Assembly: GCA_017472085.1 (NCBI GenBank)
Contig: JAFUQZ010000071.1
Span: 41,932 to 105,931 of the forward strand
Source of the DNA: Akkermansia sp.
GTDB lineage: Bacteria > Verrucomicrobiota > Verrucomicrobiia > Verrucomicrobiales > Akkermansiaceae
Direction: 5' to 3'
Length of the DNA stretch: 64,000 nucleotides
Both the position numbers and the translations under genes were made by a program. The notes beneath the pieces were generated by a model. It was not told the origin of the DNA and did not search any database. It saw only the letters and a list, made by a program, of their open reading frames with translations. Positions 1 to 8,106 of this stretch are shown here, piece after piece (the stretch's first letter is position 1; every line of letters begins with the position of its first letter).

Positions 1-663
1 GATGACGAGCCCCGGATTCAGGAAAGCCAGTTCGCGCAAACGGCGGGCCAGCAGGTCAAACTTGAACTCCGTGGTGTCCGTAAAGATGGTCGAATCCGGC
101 AGGAAGGTGATGGCCGTGCCGGTCTGAGACTCCGGGCAGGAGCCGGTCACATGCAGCTTCTCCACGGTCTTGCCGCGCTCGAAGGTGATGACATGGCGCT
201 TTCCGTCGCGCCGCACCTCAGCCTTGAAGAAATCGGACAGAGCATTCACACACTTGGCACCCACACCGTGCAGACCGCCGGAGTACTTGTACGCCCCCTG
301 CCCGAACTTACCGCCGGCATGCAGGTTGGTGAGCACGAGCTCCACGGCGGGAATGCCGAACTTCGGGTGCATATCCACCGGAATACCGCGTCCGTTATCA
401 ATCACGGAGATAGTACCACCCTCGTGAATCTGGATGATGATTTTGCTGCAATATCCGGCCAGATGCTCATCGATGGAGTTATCCAGCACCTCAAACACGC
501 AATGATGCAAACCACGTTCATCCGGGTCACCAATGTACATACCCGGACGTTTACGCACGGCCTCCAAGCCCTCCAGTTTGTCAATCTGGGCGGCGCCGTA
601 CTCCTGCTGAGCCCCGGTCGAAAGCTTTTCAGCATCCTCCGGGGGCGTTGTGTTATCACTCAT
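1..663 (-). CDS. gyrB: DNA gyrase subunit B, N-terminal 221 residues (cut by window edge)
   Basis: This is the ATPase half of GyrB, the subunit that powers negative supercoiling with GyrA. The visible part begins with a short acidic leader of about 20 residues and then the GHKL ATPase fold. The N-box EVLDNSIDE is at 58-66, the DNGRGIP motif at 89-95, the glycine-rich GGLHGVGAK lid near 120-130, and an AFLNPG stretch lies at the cut end. The ATG at 661-663 follows a strong promoter 11 bases upstream. The 3' part lies outside the window. ParE is the only realistic alternative, but the LEGLEAVRKRPGMYIG start fits GyrB well. Confidence 0.95.
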   Translation of the reverse strand, partial: MSDNTTPPEDAEKLSTGAQQEYGAAQIDKLEGLEAVRKRPGMYIGDPDERGLHHCVFEVLDNSIDEHLAGYCSKIIIQIHEGGTISVIDNGRGIPVDMHPKFGIPAVELVLTNLHAGGKFGQGAYKYSGGLHGVGAKCVNALSDFFKAEVRRDGKRHVITFERGKTVEKLHVTGSCPESQTGTAITFLPDSTIFTDTTEFKFDLLARRLRELAFLNPGLVI

Positions 664-674
664 AAGTACCATCC

Positions 675-702
675 ATTATACGCGCGTACGCGCGCGCCTC
701 AA
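675..702 (-). promoter_or_regulatory. gyrB promoter with alternating Py-Pu spacer
   Basis: On the minus strand, TTGAGG (697-702) and TATAAT (675-680) are 16 bases apart and end 11 bases before the gyrB ATG. The spacer contains the 14-bp perfect palindrome CGCGCGTACGCGCG (681-694). The stretch 677-697 alternates strictly between pyrimidine and purine. Confidence 0.75.
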
Positions 703-817
703 TATTTAAGTATGTCATCAGCGCAATTCTCCCCCCCGCCATTTTGCCCGAGATGAAAATAATCTCGACTCCACAGGGGGAATATAGTAGACTGCCGACT
801 GAAACAGTTCTCTCCAG

Positions 818-1477
818 ATGAAAAAGACACTCATCACACTACTGGCCATGGCCGGAATTGCCATGGCCGGCACTTCGGCAGATTTCGAACAGGCTTTGTC
901 CGAAAAGTTACAACAAAGCAGCTATGAGGCAGGAAATCCCTACACCATCTCACTCATCCTTTCTCATGTACCGGAAAACGGAGATGCTCTCCGACTGAGC
1001 ACAGATTATTACCTGGTCAATCAATGGCACCGGTACTGGGGTCTCAACAACACCCCGGACAACGAAATTACCGACAGCAAAAATTACACCCACGAAGTCA
1101 ACAATGACAGCCACACCTATACTTCGCAACCGGGAAACATCCCGGTGTTCTGGGTAAAGAGCAACGACGGCAGCGCCTCCGGCAAGCGCCTTGCCGGCAA
1201 TCAGGTGTATATCACCATCACCGGCAACGGAACAGATACCGCCATCACCATTGACTATGAACTCTGCCCGACAACCGACACGATTATTCTGAAGAACACC
1301 GTGCTGAACCCGGCACACATCCGGGTCAACGATAAAGCGGAAATTGTGCGGCACACCATCGAGATAGAAAAAACCGAGCCCCATTATACCACCCTGGCAG
1401 GATTGCTTGCCGGCACCCTGGGCATCTGCGGTCTGATTGTTGCCGGACAACGCTCCCGCCGCAAGGGAGAGGGCTGA
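818..1477 (+). CDS. Secreted protein of unknown function with C-terminal membrane anchor
   Basis: I do not recognise a family. The 219-residue product has a clear signal peptide (basic MKK, then an Ala/Gly-rich hydrophobic stretch ending around TSA, residue 20). The middle is polar and probably beta-rich. The C-terminus carries a single hydrophobic helix (about 193-211) followed by the basic tail QRSRRKGEG. A Thr-Glu-Pro just before the helix makes it resemble a degenerate PEP-CTERM-type sorting signal; an ordinary C-terminal TM anchor is equally possible. It stands alone, with a hairpin terminator behind it and gyrB divergent in front. The start is the only ATG that gives the signal peptide. 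Confidence 0.75.
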   Translation: MKKTLITLLAMAGIAMAGTSADFEQALSEKLQQSSYEAGNPYTISLILSHVPENGDALRLSTDYYLVNQWHRYWGLNNTPDNEITDSKNYTHEVNNDSHTYTSQPGNIPVFWVKSNDGSASGKRLAGNQVYITITGNGTDTAITIDYELCPTTDTIILKNTVLNPAHIRVNDKAEIVRHTIEIEKTEPHYTTLAGLLAGTLGICGLIVAGQRSRRKGEG

Positions 1478-1510
1478 AATCGCCGCCGATTTCACTCACC
1501 GTTTCAGTAT

Positions 1511-1548
1511 ATACACCGCCCATGGTAAAGCCATCGGCGGTGTATTTC
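1511..1548 (+). terminator. Hairpin after the secreted orphan
   Basis: The 10-bp arms ATACACCGCC (1511-1520) and GGCGGTGTAT (1536-1545) are extended inward by ATGG/CCAT after one mismatch, and a short T-rich tail follows. Confidence 0.6.
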
Positions 1549-1605
1549 TGCAAAGGTTTTCAAACCGACACACACAGGCATTGCATCTACAAACATAAAA
1601 AACAC

Positions 1606-1632
1606 TTGCCAAATGAAGTGAGATGATATAAC
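1606..1632 (+). promoter_or_regulatory. Likely mpl promoter
   Basis: TTGCCA (1606-1611) and TATAAC (1627-1632) are 15 bases apart, leaving an untranslated leader of about 26 bases before the mpl ATG. Confidence 0.5.
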
Positions 1633-1664
1633 CTCTTAGCTCTCTTCACTCCACCAGAACATAC

Positions 1665-3089
1665 ATGAAACACGTTCATTTCCTCGGAATATGCGGAACT
1701 GCAATGGGGGCTGTTGCCTCTGCCATGGCCCGCAAAGGCTTTGTGGTTACCGGCACCGATGCCAACGTATACCCGCCCATGTCCACCTTTCTGGAGAGTG
1801 AGGGCATTCAGATTTTCCAGGGTTACAAACCCGCCAACATCCCGGATGATGCAGAGCTGATCGTCATCGGCAATGCCATGAGCCGCGGCAATATCGAGGT
1901 GGAGGCTGTGCTGAACCGCCGTCTGCGCTACATGAGCCTGCCGGAAACCATGAAAGAGTTCTTCCTCTGGGGGCGGCGCAACTTCGTGGTCACCGGCACG
2001 CACGGTAAGACGACAACCACCTCCATGCTGGCCTGGATGATGGAAGCCAGCGGGCTCAACCCCAGCTTCATGATTGGCGGTATCGCCCGCAATCTGGGAC
2101 GCGGCGGGCGTTTCACCGACTCTGACTTCTGTGTGCTGGAGGGTGATGAGTACGACACCTCGTTCTTTGACAAGCGATCCAAGTTTCTGCACTATCTGCC
2201 GGAGGTGGTCATCATCAACAATATTGAGATGGATCACGCAGACATCTACGCCAACGTGGATGAAATCAAGCTTTCTTTCGAGCGCCTGCTGCGCGTGGTT
2301 CCCTCCAACGGGCTGGTGTTCATCAACGCTGATTGCCCGAACTGTGCCGCCGTGCGCGAAACGGCCGCAGCGCAGTTGCGCACGGTCAACATCGTCAGCG
2401 TAGGCATGAACGAACATGCCGATGTGCGCATCGGGAAGATAGCCCACCGCACAGACGGCTCCTCCTTCTCGCTCACCACGGCGGAAGATGCTCCCTACTC
2501 CCTCAACGGGGTCACGCTGAACGTGCCGATGATTGGCGATTTCAACATCCGCAACGCCGCCATGGCTGCCTGCGCCGCCCGCATCGCCGGACTGAATGCC
2601 GAGCAAATCAGTGATGCCCTCAACTCATTTGAAGGCGTAGCGCGCCGCCAGGAGGTGCGCGGCACGGTCAACGGCGTAACCGTGGTCGATGACTTCGCCC
2701 ACCATCCCACAGCCATTTCTCAGGCCATTTCCGGCCTGCGGCAGCGTTTTCCGAAGAGTCGGCTCTGGGTGCTCTTCGAACCGCGCAGCAACACCACCAT
2801 CCGCAACCTCTTCCAACATGAGCTGGCAGCCGCCCTCGCAGAAGCCGATTTTGCCGTGGTGGCCCGGGTGGAGAACCACAAGAAACTCAAGCCGGAGGAG
2901 CAGCTGGACGAGCAGCTGCTCTGCGAGGAAATCACCGCAGCCGGCACGGAATGCCACCTGGGCGAATCCGTGGATGAGATTGTGGCCCACGTCGTGACGC
3001 ACGTTCACCCCGGCGATGTACTGCTGGTGATGAGCAACGGCGGCTTCGGAGGCATCCACAATAAGCTGCTGGCCGGCCTCGTGCAGTAA
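1665..3089 (+). CDS. mpl: UDP-N-acetylmuramate:L-Ala-gamma-D-Glu-meso-DAP ligase (Mpl)
   Basis: A cytoplasmic Mur-ligase-family enzyme that joins the recycled tripeptide L-Ala-gamma-D-Glu-mDAP to UDP-MurNAc, salvaging peptidoglycan. The N-terminal Rossmann-like motif HFLGICGTAMG is at 5-15. The ATP loop GTHGKTTTT is at 111-119. The central motif LEGDEYDTSFFDKRSKF, typical of Mpl rather than MurC, follows at about 160-175. The C-terminal domain has DDFAHHPTA, another Mpl/MurC hallmark. At 474 residues it has the normal length. It is monocistronic, with its own promoter and a strong terminator. Its presence implies mDAP peptidoglycan and active wall turnover. Confidence 0.95.
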   Translation: MKHVHFLGICGTAMGAVASAMARKGFVVTGTDANVYPPMSTFLESEGIQIFQGYKPANIPDDAELIVIGNAMSRGNIEVEAVLNRRLRYMSLPETMKEFFLWGRRNFVVTGTHGKTTTTSMLAWMMEASGLNPSFMIGGIARNLGRGGRFTDSDFCVLEGDEYDTSFFDKRSKFLHYLPEVVIINNIEMDHADIYANVDEIKLSFERLLRVVPSNGLVFINADCPNCAAVRETAAAQLRTVNIVSVGMNEHADVRIGKIAHRTDGSSFSLTTAEDAPYSLNGVTLNVPMIGDFNIRNAAMAACAARIAGLNAEQISDALNSFEGVARRQEVRGTVNGVTVVDDFAHHPTAISQAISGLRQRFPKSRLWVLFEPRSNTTIRNLFQHELAAALAEADFAVVARVENHKKLKPEEQLDEQLLCEEITAAGTECHLGESVDEIVAHVVTHVHPGDVLLVMSNGGFGGIHNKLLAGLVQ

Positions 3090-3114
3090 GCCCCCCACAG
3101 CCTGCGATTTTCTG

Positions 3115-3151
3115 AGCACCTGAGCGCCCGGGCGACCTCAGGTGCTTTTTA
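3115..3151 (+). terminator. Rho-independent terminator of mpl
   Basis: A perfect 10-bp stem AGCACCTGAG (3115-3124) / CTCAGGTGCT (3137-3146) is followed by a T run that overlaps the stop codon of the convergent gene. Confidence 0.85.
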
Positions 3152-3724
3152 TTTCGCGTTTTTCAGCTCCTCTATCGCGCGAAGCACGCGTTCATTGATG
3201 CTCTTCATACGCCACAGCATGGCAAAAATCAGGATGCTGATAATAGTCAGGTACACCACGACACCCCAGCACAGCATCCGAACGGAATCCAGAACCGAAG
3301 CCACCTTCTCATGGTTCACGATTTTTTCCGTGATGATATTGGCCAGCTCACGGGCATACTCCCTGCCCTCGTCCTTGTAGCGGTTCAGGTAATCCCGGAG
3401 TGTCAGTTCCGTTGTTTCTTTCAGTACCGCCCCGAGCTGCTGCGCCAGATAGGAAGGGTCTGTCATCCCCTGCACCAGCGCCCCCACGGATTTGCCCAGT
3501 TTTTCCATCGTATTGGCCTCCTGTGTTTCCGGCGCGGCAGCCGCCTCATCGACAGGCAGTTGCTGTTGCGCCTGTTTCTTTTCCGCGCGCTGTTTCATGA
3601 TGGCCGAGCCAAAATCCAACAACCCACTGACCACACGTTCCGTCTTGCTCGATGCCTCATCCTGAGCACCTCCGACGCAGGACATCGAAACCAGCAGAAA
3701 ACACAAGCAAATAACCTTTCTCAT
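3149..3724 (-). CDS. Small exported membrane protein of unknown function
   Basis: A 191-residue product with no family I recognise. The N-terminus MRKVICLCFLLVSMSCVGG is a signal peptide, possibly a lipoprotein signal around Cys16. A Lys/Gln/Ala-rich coiled-coil-like stretch follows (about 40-75), then an amphipathic region. One strong TM helix (VVVYLTIISILIFAMLW, about 158-174) is near the C-terminus, with a charged tail. The frame stays open upstream to 3994, but that part crosses the terminator of the neighbouring gene and has no signal peptide, so I start at the ATG at 3722-3724; the ATG at 3734-3736 is an alternative. Its stop lies in the T run of the mpl terminator. Confidence 0.7.
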   Translation of the reverse strand: MRKVICLCFLLVSMSCVGGAQDEASSKTERVVSGLLDFGSAIMKQRAEKKQAQQQLPVDEAAAAPETQEANTMEKLGKSVGALVQGMTDPSYLAQQLGAVLKETTELTLRDYLNRYKDEGREYARELANIITEKIVNHEKVASVLDSVRMLCWGVVVYLTIISILIFAMLWRMKSINERVLRAIEELKNAK

Positions 3725-3780
3725 GCTCGGTATCATACCACGAACCGCAGCTTGCTTCAAGCTCCGACTGCACACGGAAC

Positions 3781-3810
3781 AAAAAACCCGCTGCATTCTC
3801 GCAACGGGTT
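3781..3810 (-). terminator. Terminator of the 3840-4667 gene
   Basis: Minus-strand AACCCG (3805-3810) pairs with CGGGTT (3785-3790), with extra TTGC/TGCA pairing inside, and a run of T follows. Confidence 0.6.
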
Positions 3811-3839
3811 GAAATGACTCACAAACGGAGAAAAGCTCT

Positions 3840-4667
3840 TTATTCCTGCACCTCCGCAGCTTCGGACTCACCTGCGACGGCGGATTCCGGAGACGAAGCC
3901 GGGCGATGGCGGGCAGCTTCCAGAAGAAAAATCTCTGCCACCTTGAATGCGCGGCGGGATGCTTCTGCTGCGGTGCGGTCATCCATAAGCGCAAGGCCCT
4001 CCTCCGTCACTTCGCCCAGGAAGATTTTCCAGGCACGGCGATTGAGCTCCTCCGGGTCAACCCTGGGAGTATTCTGCCCCTGCTGCTGGTCGCGGTTGTT
4101 ATCCTCGCGATTACGGTTGCGATTGCGGCGGCGCTTGCGGCGGTTGTTTCCGCCGCCCTCATTGCCGCCCACCACCTCCGGCATGGCAAAACCGGGCACG
4201 GGGTCGGGCTTACGGAACTCTGCGGGAGGCTCGGGGATATCCACTTCATCGCGCGGAGCGGGGGCGGGAGCAGAAGCCTTCTGCTCTGTCACCGGCTGCG
4301 GTTCGGGGGTCGGAGTCGGCGAAACTTCCTTTCGCTCGTTGTTGTTCTTACGACGGCGCTCGGGGCGCGGAGCCTCCTGCGGGGCAGGAGCCGGGGACTC
4401 CTCTGCGGGCGCAACCTGCGGAGCAGGTGCGGCGGGGGACGCAGTATCGGCCGCCGGAGTTTCCTTCGGGGTCTCTTTCTTGCGGCGCGGAGCGCGGGGC
4501 TTACTCACTTTCTCGGGAGCGGGGGAGGCGGCGGGGGTGCCGGCATCTCCTTCGGGGGCCGCGGCGGCAGCCTTGCTGCGCGAACTCTTGCGGGGAGCAC
4601 GCGTCTTAGCCGGCTTCACCGGGGCATCAGTCTTGATTTCTTCCTGATCCATTTTAAACGATGTCAT
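3840..4667 (-). CDS. Low-complexity basic, Pro/Ala-rich protein
   Basis: I do not recognise a family. The 275-residue protein is mostly disordered. Residues 1-170 are Pro/Ala/Lys/Glu repeats of the PAPEE and APRRKK kind. A patch of alternating Arg/Asn (about 173-190, RRKRRRNRNRNRE) looks like an RNA-binding tail of the sort fused to RNase E or Rho in other phyla. A short ordered helical segment follows (about 205-255, RRAWKIFLGEVTEEGLALMDD). The start codon overlaps the stop of the upstream polysaccharide deacetylase in an ATGA at 4664-4667, so the two are translationally coupled; this supports the MTSFK start over the ATG five codons downstream. A role in RNA binding or surface charge would be a guess. 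Confidence 0.7.
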   Translation of the reverse strand: MTSFKMDQEEIKTDAPVKPAKTRAPRKSSRSKAAAAAPEGDAGTPAASPAPEKVSKPRAPRRKKETPKETPAADTASPAAPAPQVAPAEESPAPAPQEAPRPERRRKNNNERKEVSPTPTPEPQPVTEQKASAPAPAPRDEVDIPEPPAEFRKPDPVPGFAMPEVVGGNEGGGNNRRKRRRNRNRNREDNNRDQQQGQNTPRVDPEELNRRAWKIFLGEVTEEGLALMDDRTAAEASRRAFKVAEIFLLEAARHRPASSPESAVAGESEAAEVQE

Positions 4668-5926
4668 TGTTGAACCGCTGCGTACGGGTCAATGCAGAAC
4701 GACCACTCAGCCTTGTGAGCAGTACCATCCGTGCTTTTCCACGTCACGTGAACGGAAATGTTGGGCATATAAATACGCACAGGGGGAGTCCACTGTACGG
4801 AGCGAGTATTCCTGTCTACCCGGGCAGGAACACGTCCAAAACCGCTCACAGCCACATGAACGGTCGAAAAATCCACCCCGGCCATCCGGCTCATATCAAT
4901 GGAGATGGGGCCGAATTCGCAGGGAACGGTCTCGTTCACCCCGGGATGGACGGGAAATGGCGGCGGCGGAGTGGAGGAGGGCAACGTGCCGGGAGCAGCC
5001 CCCGGTGCCGCAACCGTTCCAAGCTGAGCAATGCGAAAATCCATCGCGCGGCGAAAAATAGAGTGATTATTGCCGAATACCATGTATCGGCGAATCTGTA
5101 GCGGGTTTTCCGATACGGTCACCTTGCCGGGAATCACGGTGAAAGCCGCCTTGCAACCATATCCGGGCAGGCGTTCCTCCATGGCCGGCGTATGGTAGCC
5201 ACCCGGATAGCAATAGGTTTCAATGGAGCCGAAAAGACCGGAAAGCCTGGGAAAAGTAGCACCGATTTCCCGCTCTATCATATCCGCTTCAGCCTCCGGG
5301 CCTTTGGCGGCAGCAGCTTTCCATGCGCTGGGATAGGCGTGACTGGTCGAATGACTGCCAACGGTGGCGCCATTCTGCTGCATCTCCCGAATCATCTCCG
5401 GCGACATGCTGTCACCGCGTCCGCTCAGGAATTGTGTGTACAGAAAGAGATGAAAGGGATAACCGAACTCGTGCAGAATGGGATAAGCCTCCGTATACAC
5501 GCTCTTCCAGCCATCATCCAGCGTGATGAGCACACAGCGGGCGGGCAGCTCCCGGGTGCCAAAACGCCACTCCAGGAACTCCGGCATGCTGATGACCGTG
5601 AGTCCGGCATCCCGGATGTACTCCATCTGTTTACGAAAATCGCTCGTCCGCATGAGCATATCCGATACCGGCGCCGTCTTGCTGAAATTATGATAGCCCA
5701 GAATGGCCACCCGCGTCTGATCCCGGGAGACAAGCATGCGGGAATTGGTATTCTGCTCCGGCTCGACCACACCCACTTCTTCGGCAAAGTCATCATCCAT
5801 GAAGGGTGAACAGGTGGCCACATCCTCTGCCAGAGGGTCGGGATTAAGCGGCAGCGGAGCTACGTCCTGACCGAAGGCCAGACCGCATCCCACCAGCAGC
5901 AGCAGCAACTGCACGATTGCTCTCAC
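4664..5926 (-). CDS. Exported polysaccharide deacetylase (NodB/CE4-like)
   Basis: A predicted periplasmic or surface carbohydrate esterase that removes acetyl groups from GlcNAc- or xylan-type polymers. The N-terminus MRAIVQLLLLLVGCGLAFGQ is a signal peptide, perhaps a lipoprotein. The NodB fold follows: AILGYHNF near 80, the metal-binding LITLDDGWKSVYTEAYPILHEF near 130-155 (catalytic DD), and a VGSHSTSHAYPS motif (the two-His partner) near 190. The C-terminal 110 residues form a Pro-rich linker and an Ig-like beta domain. I start at the GTG at 5924-5926 because a TTGCTA/GATAGT pair lies 9 bases upstream; the frame extends to a TTG at 5962. The substrate is not visible in the sequence. Confidence 0.85.
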   Translation of the reverse strand: MRAIVQLLLLLVGCGLAFGQDVAPLPLNPDPLAEDVATCSPFMDDDFAEEVGVVEPEQNTNSRMLVSRDQTRVAILGYHNFSKTAPVSDMLMRTSDFRKQMEYIRDAGLTVISMPEFLEWRFGTRELPARCVLITLDDGWKSVYTEAYPILHEFGYPFHLFLYTQFLSGRGDSMSPEMIREMQQNGATVGSHSTSHAYPSAWKAAAAKGPEAEADMIEREIGATFPRLSGLFGSIETYCYPGGYHTPAMEERLPGYGCKAAFTVIPGKVTVSENPLQIRRYMVFGNNHSIFRRAMDFRIAQLGTVAAPGAAPGTLPSSTPPPPFPVHPGVNETVPCEFGPISIDMSRMAGVDFSTVHVAVSGFGRVPARVDRNTRSVQWTPPVRIYMPNISVHVTWKSTDGTAHKAEWSFCIDPYAAVQQ

Positions 5927-6041
5927 GGGCGTGAGACTATCAGGATTCCCCCCGCTTAGCAAGACTTTATTGCGCCTTTTGTCAAATACAGCAGCAATTT
6001 ATGGTGGCATTCAACCGTAGAATATGGTAGAATCCGCACAC

Positions 6042-6830
6042 ATGGCACACAACGACATCATTTGCAAACCCACGCTTGATACCTTCATCCGCTTCGGTAT
6101 CGTGCTGGCAGCTTTCCTCGGCTTCGGCATGTATTTCTTCTACGATGCCGCCATCGGCTACCGCAAGGCCAATGAAGTATACTACAGTTACCACGCATTC
6201 GCCATGTTGGGTGACAAGGCAACATCCATTTTCAATGCCGCCGACTGGGAAACAGAGCGGCACAACACCCCGCTGATTGAAACCCGGCTCGAAAACGAAG
6301 AGCCGGTTGCAGCAGATAATGAACACATATACCCACTGCCCCCGGATTGCGAAGCGACACGTACCTGCCCACCCGAGGCCTGCGACTTCAACGCCATGGC
6401 CAAAAGCTGGAATGACTGCTGGCTGGCCTATACTGCCCGCATGCGCTATCCCTCCCAACCGACAGAACACGCCTATGACGCCGCCGCCATCCGCGAACAA
6501 TGGTATGCCGGTGGGGTATGCATGGGGATTTCTGCCGTATTGCTCTTCCTGATGATTCGGACGGCACGCCGGGTCATGGCACTGCACGATGACAGCATCA
6601 CCGCTGCCGGGCAGACATTCCGCATCGCGGATATCACCCGTCTGGATGTGCGCCAGTGGGGTAAGGGATTCAAAGGCGTGGCCTACGCCACCGTCAATGG
6701 CAGAAAAATTCGTCTTGACGGCATGACCTACGGCGGCTTTGACCCGAAGAAGGGCGAACCGGCTGAAGCGTTCATGCAAGCACTACAGGCCCGGTACAAG
6801 GGTGAGATTCTGGAATATGAAGAGACCTGA
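6042..6830 (+). CDS. Two-TM membrane protein with PH-like tail, first gene of operon
   Basis: I do not recognise a family. The product is 262 residues. TM1 (about 16-36) is followed by an extracytoplasmic domain of about 115 residues rich in Cys (PDCEATRTCPPEACDF). TM2 (about 157-172) leads to a cytoplasmic domain of about 90 residues that alternates short beta strands (DDSITAAGQTFRIADITRLDV, VNGRKIRLDG) and resembles the YdbT/PH-type membrane modules. A TAGAAT -10 element ends 8 bases before this ATG; an in-frame ATG at 6024 would include it, so 6042 is preferred. Its last codons overlap the next gene's start, making a coupled three-gene unit. Confidence 0.75.
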   Translation: MAHNDIICKPTLDTFIRFGIVLAAFLGFGMYFFYDAAIGYRKANEVYYSYHAFAMLGDKATSIFNAADWETERHNTPLIETRLENEEPVAADNEHIYPLPPDCEATRTCPPEACDFNAMAKSWNDCWLAYTARMRYPSQPTEHAYDAAAIREQWYAGGVCMGISAVLLFLMIRTARRVMALHDDSITAAGQTFRIADITRLDVRQWGKGFKGVAYATVNGRKIRLDGMTYGGFDPKKGEPAEAFMQALQARYKGEILEYEET

Positions 6831-8106
6831 CCTACGTGTGGCGTTACACCGCCTGCAACAGCTCAACCGCCTGCTGCCGTGGCTTCGGCATCGTAGCAGG
6901 CGGGTGCTTCTTGCTCTGGTGTCGCGCCGCGTAGCTGTCAACATTCTGTTATGTGCCATCGGTATCGAGCTGACGGTGCTGGGTGTAGGACTCTCCCGCC
7001 GCCTGGAATTGGCCAATGAACAGGCCATGGCCGTCTCGCAGGCACAACTCGCAGTCATCGAGGCCCGCACATTCTCGGAGGAGCATCTGAACCACGGCTC
7101 CGTGGGCATCAACGCCTCCGGCAGCCAGTCTGCCACCCCGCGGGAGGATGACGAGGCCCCGCCGCTGCGTCCGCGCGATGTGGCTACCATCCTGATGCAG
7201 GAGACAGACACCGGGCTGACCATCACCCGCGAAACAGAGCCCACACCTGCGGATACCGCCGCCGATCCCCTGGCCGGGTTGAATGAAGATGACCGGGAAG
7301 AGGTTGACCGTTTATTGCAAAAGGCCGTGGCAGCCATTACTGCCGGGGATATGAAGCTCTGCATTCTCTCCCTGGAGGAGGCATCTCTGCTGGCCCCGGA
7401 GCACCCGGCCCTGCTGTACTATTCCGGTCTGGCCTACGACAAACTGCAAAACCCTCTCAAGGCGCGGGAGTTCTACACCCGAGTCTTCGCCATGCGCGAC
7501 AATGCGGGCGTCTATTTTCAACGGGCCGCCAGGCGTCTCACGTTCGGATTTGACCGGACGGAAGCCTTGCGGGGAAAGCTTTCGTTCGGGCCGCATCAGG
7601 TCAATCACACCTATGATGCAGAAAGCGGTGAACAGGTGCAGCTTCTGCTGCCCGTCCTGCTGGCACCCGGGGAAAGCATCAATGCGGACGACATTTATCT
7701 CTCTGTCCAATTCTTTGATTTGGTGAACGGACGCAAGATTGAGTTTTCGCGCCTGGCAGAGCCCAAATGGGTCTGGCAGAATGAAACACCCACCTGGAAA
7801 GACTGGGAGGAGCAACTGCTCGTCAGCTATTCCATTCCCCCGCTTTCGCAGGAGGAAATGGATGCATACGGCGACCTGAAATACTACGGCTTCACGGCAA
7901 AGCTGTATTACAAGGGAGAGCCGTTGGATTGCATCAGCTCCCCCTCGGCTCTCATCCTGCAGGAACAACGGCTCAACAGCCGCCGCCGTGCCCCGCAGCC
8001 GCAGGAGCAGATACACGGACTCTTCCCGGATGATGGGCTCATCCCCGAAGAAGCCACCCCGGTCTCAGACTACTCGGACGATTTATTACCCCATTTCAGT
8101 GAATGA
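6817..8106 (+). CDS. TPR-containing single-TM membrane protein, second gene of operon
   Basis: The 429-residue protein has a basic N-terminus, one TM helix (about 40-60), an Ala/Glu-rich linker, and at least two tetratricopeptide-like helical pairs (about 155-240; AGDMKLCILSLEEASLLAPEH and LLYYSGLAYDKLQNPLKAREFY). A beta-rich C-terminal half (about 245-400) follows. TPRs usually scaffold protein-protein contacts; the topology places them outside the cytoplasm. The ATG at 6817 lies inside the end of the preceding gene. The frame stays open further upstream only as a shadow of that gene. The stop overlaps the next start (TGAATGA). The catalytic role, if any, is unknown. Confidence 0.8.
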   Translation: MKRPDLRVALHRLQQLNRLLPWLRHRSRRVLLALVSRRVAVNILLCAIGIELTVLGVGLSRRLELANEQAMAVSQAQLAVIEARTFSEEHLNHGSVGINASGSQSATPREDDEAPPLRPRDVATILMQETDTGLTITRETEPTPADTAADPLAGLNEDDREEVDRLLQKAVAAITAGDMKLCILSLEEASLLAPEHPALLYYSGLAYDKLQNPLKAREFYTRVFAMRDNAGVYFQRAARRLTFGFDRTEALRGKLSFGPHQVNHTYDAESGEQVQLLLPVLLAPGESINADDIYLSVQFFDLVNGRKIEFSRLAEPKWVWQNETPTWKDWEEQLLVSYSIPPLSQEEMDAYGDLKYYGFTAKLYYKGEPLDCISSPSALILQEQRLNSRRRAPQPQEQIHGLFPDDGLIPEEATPVSDYSDDLLPHFSE

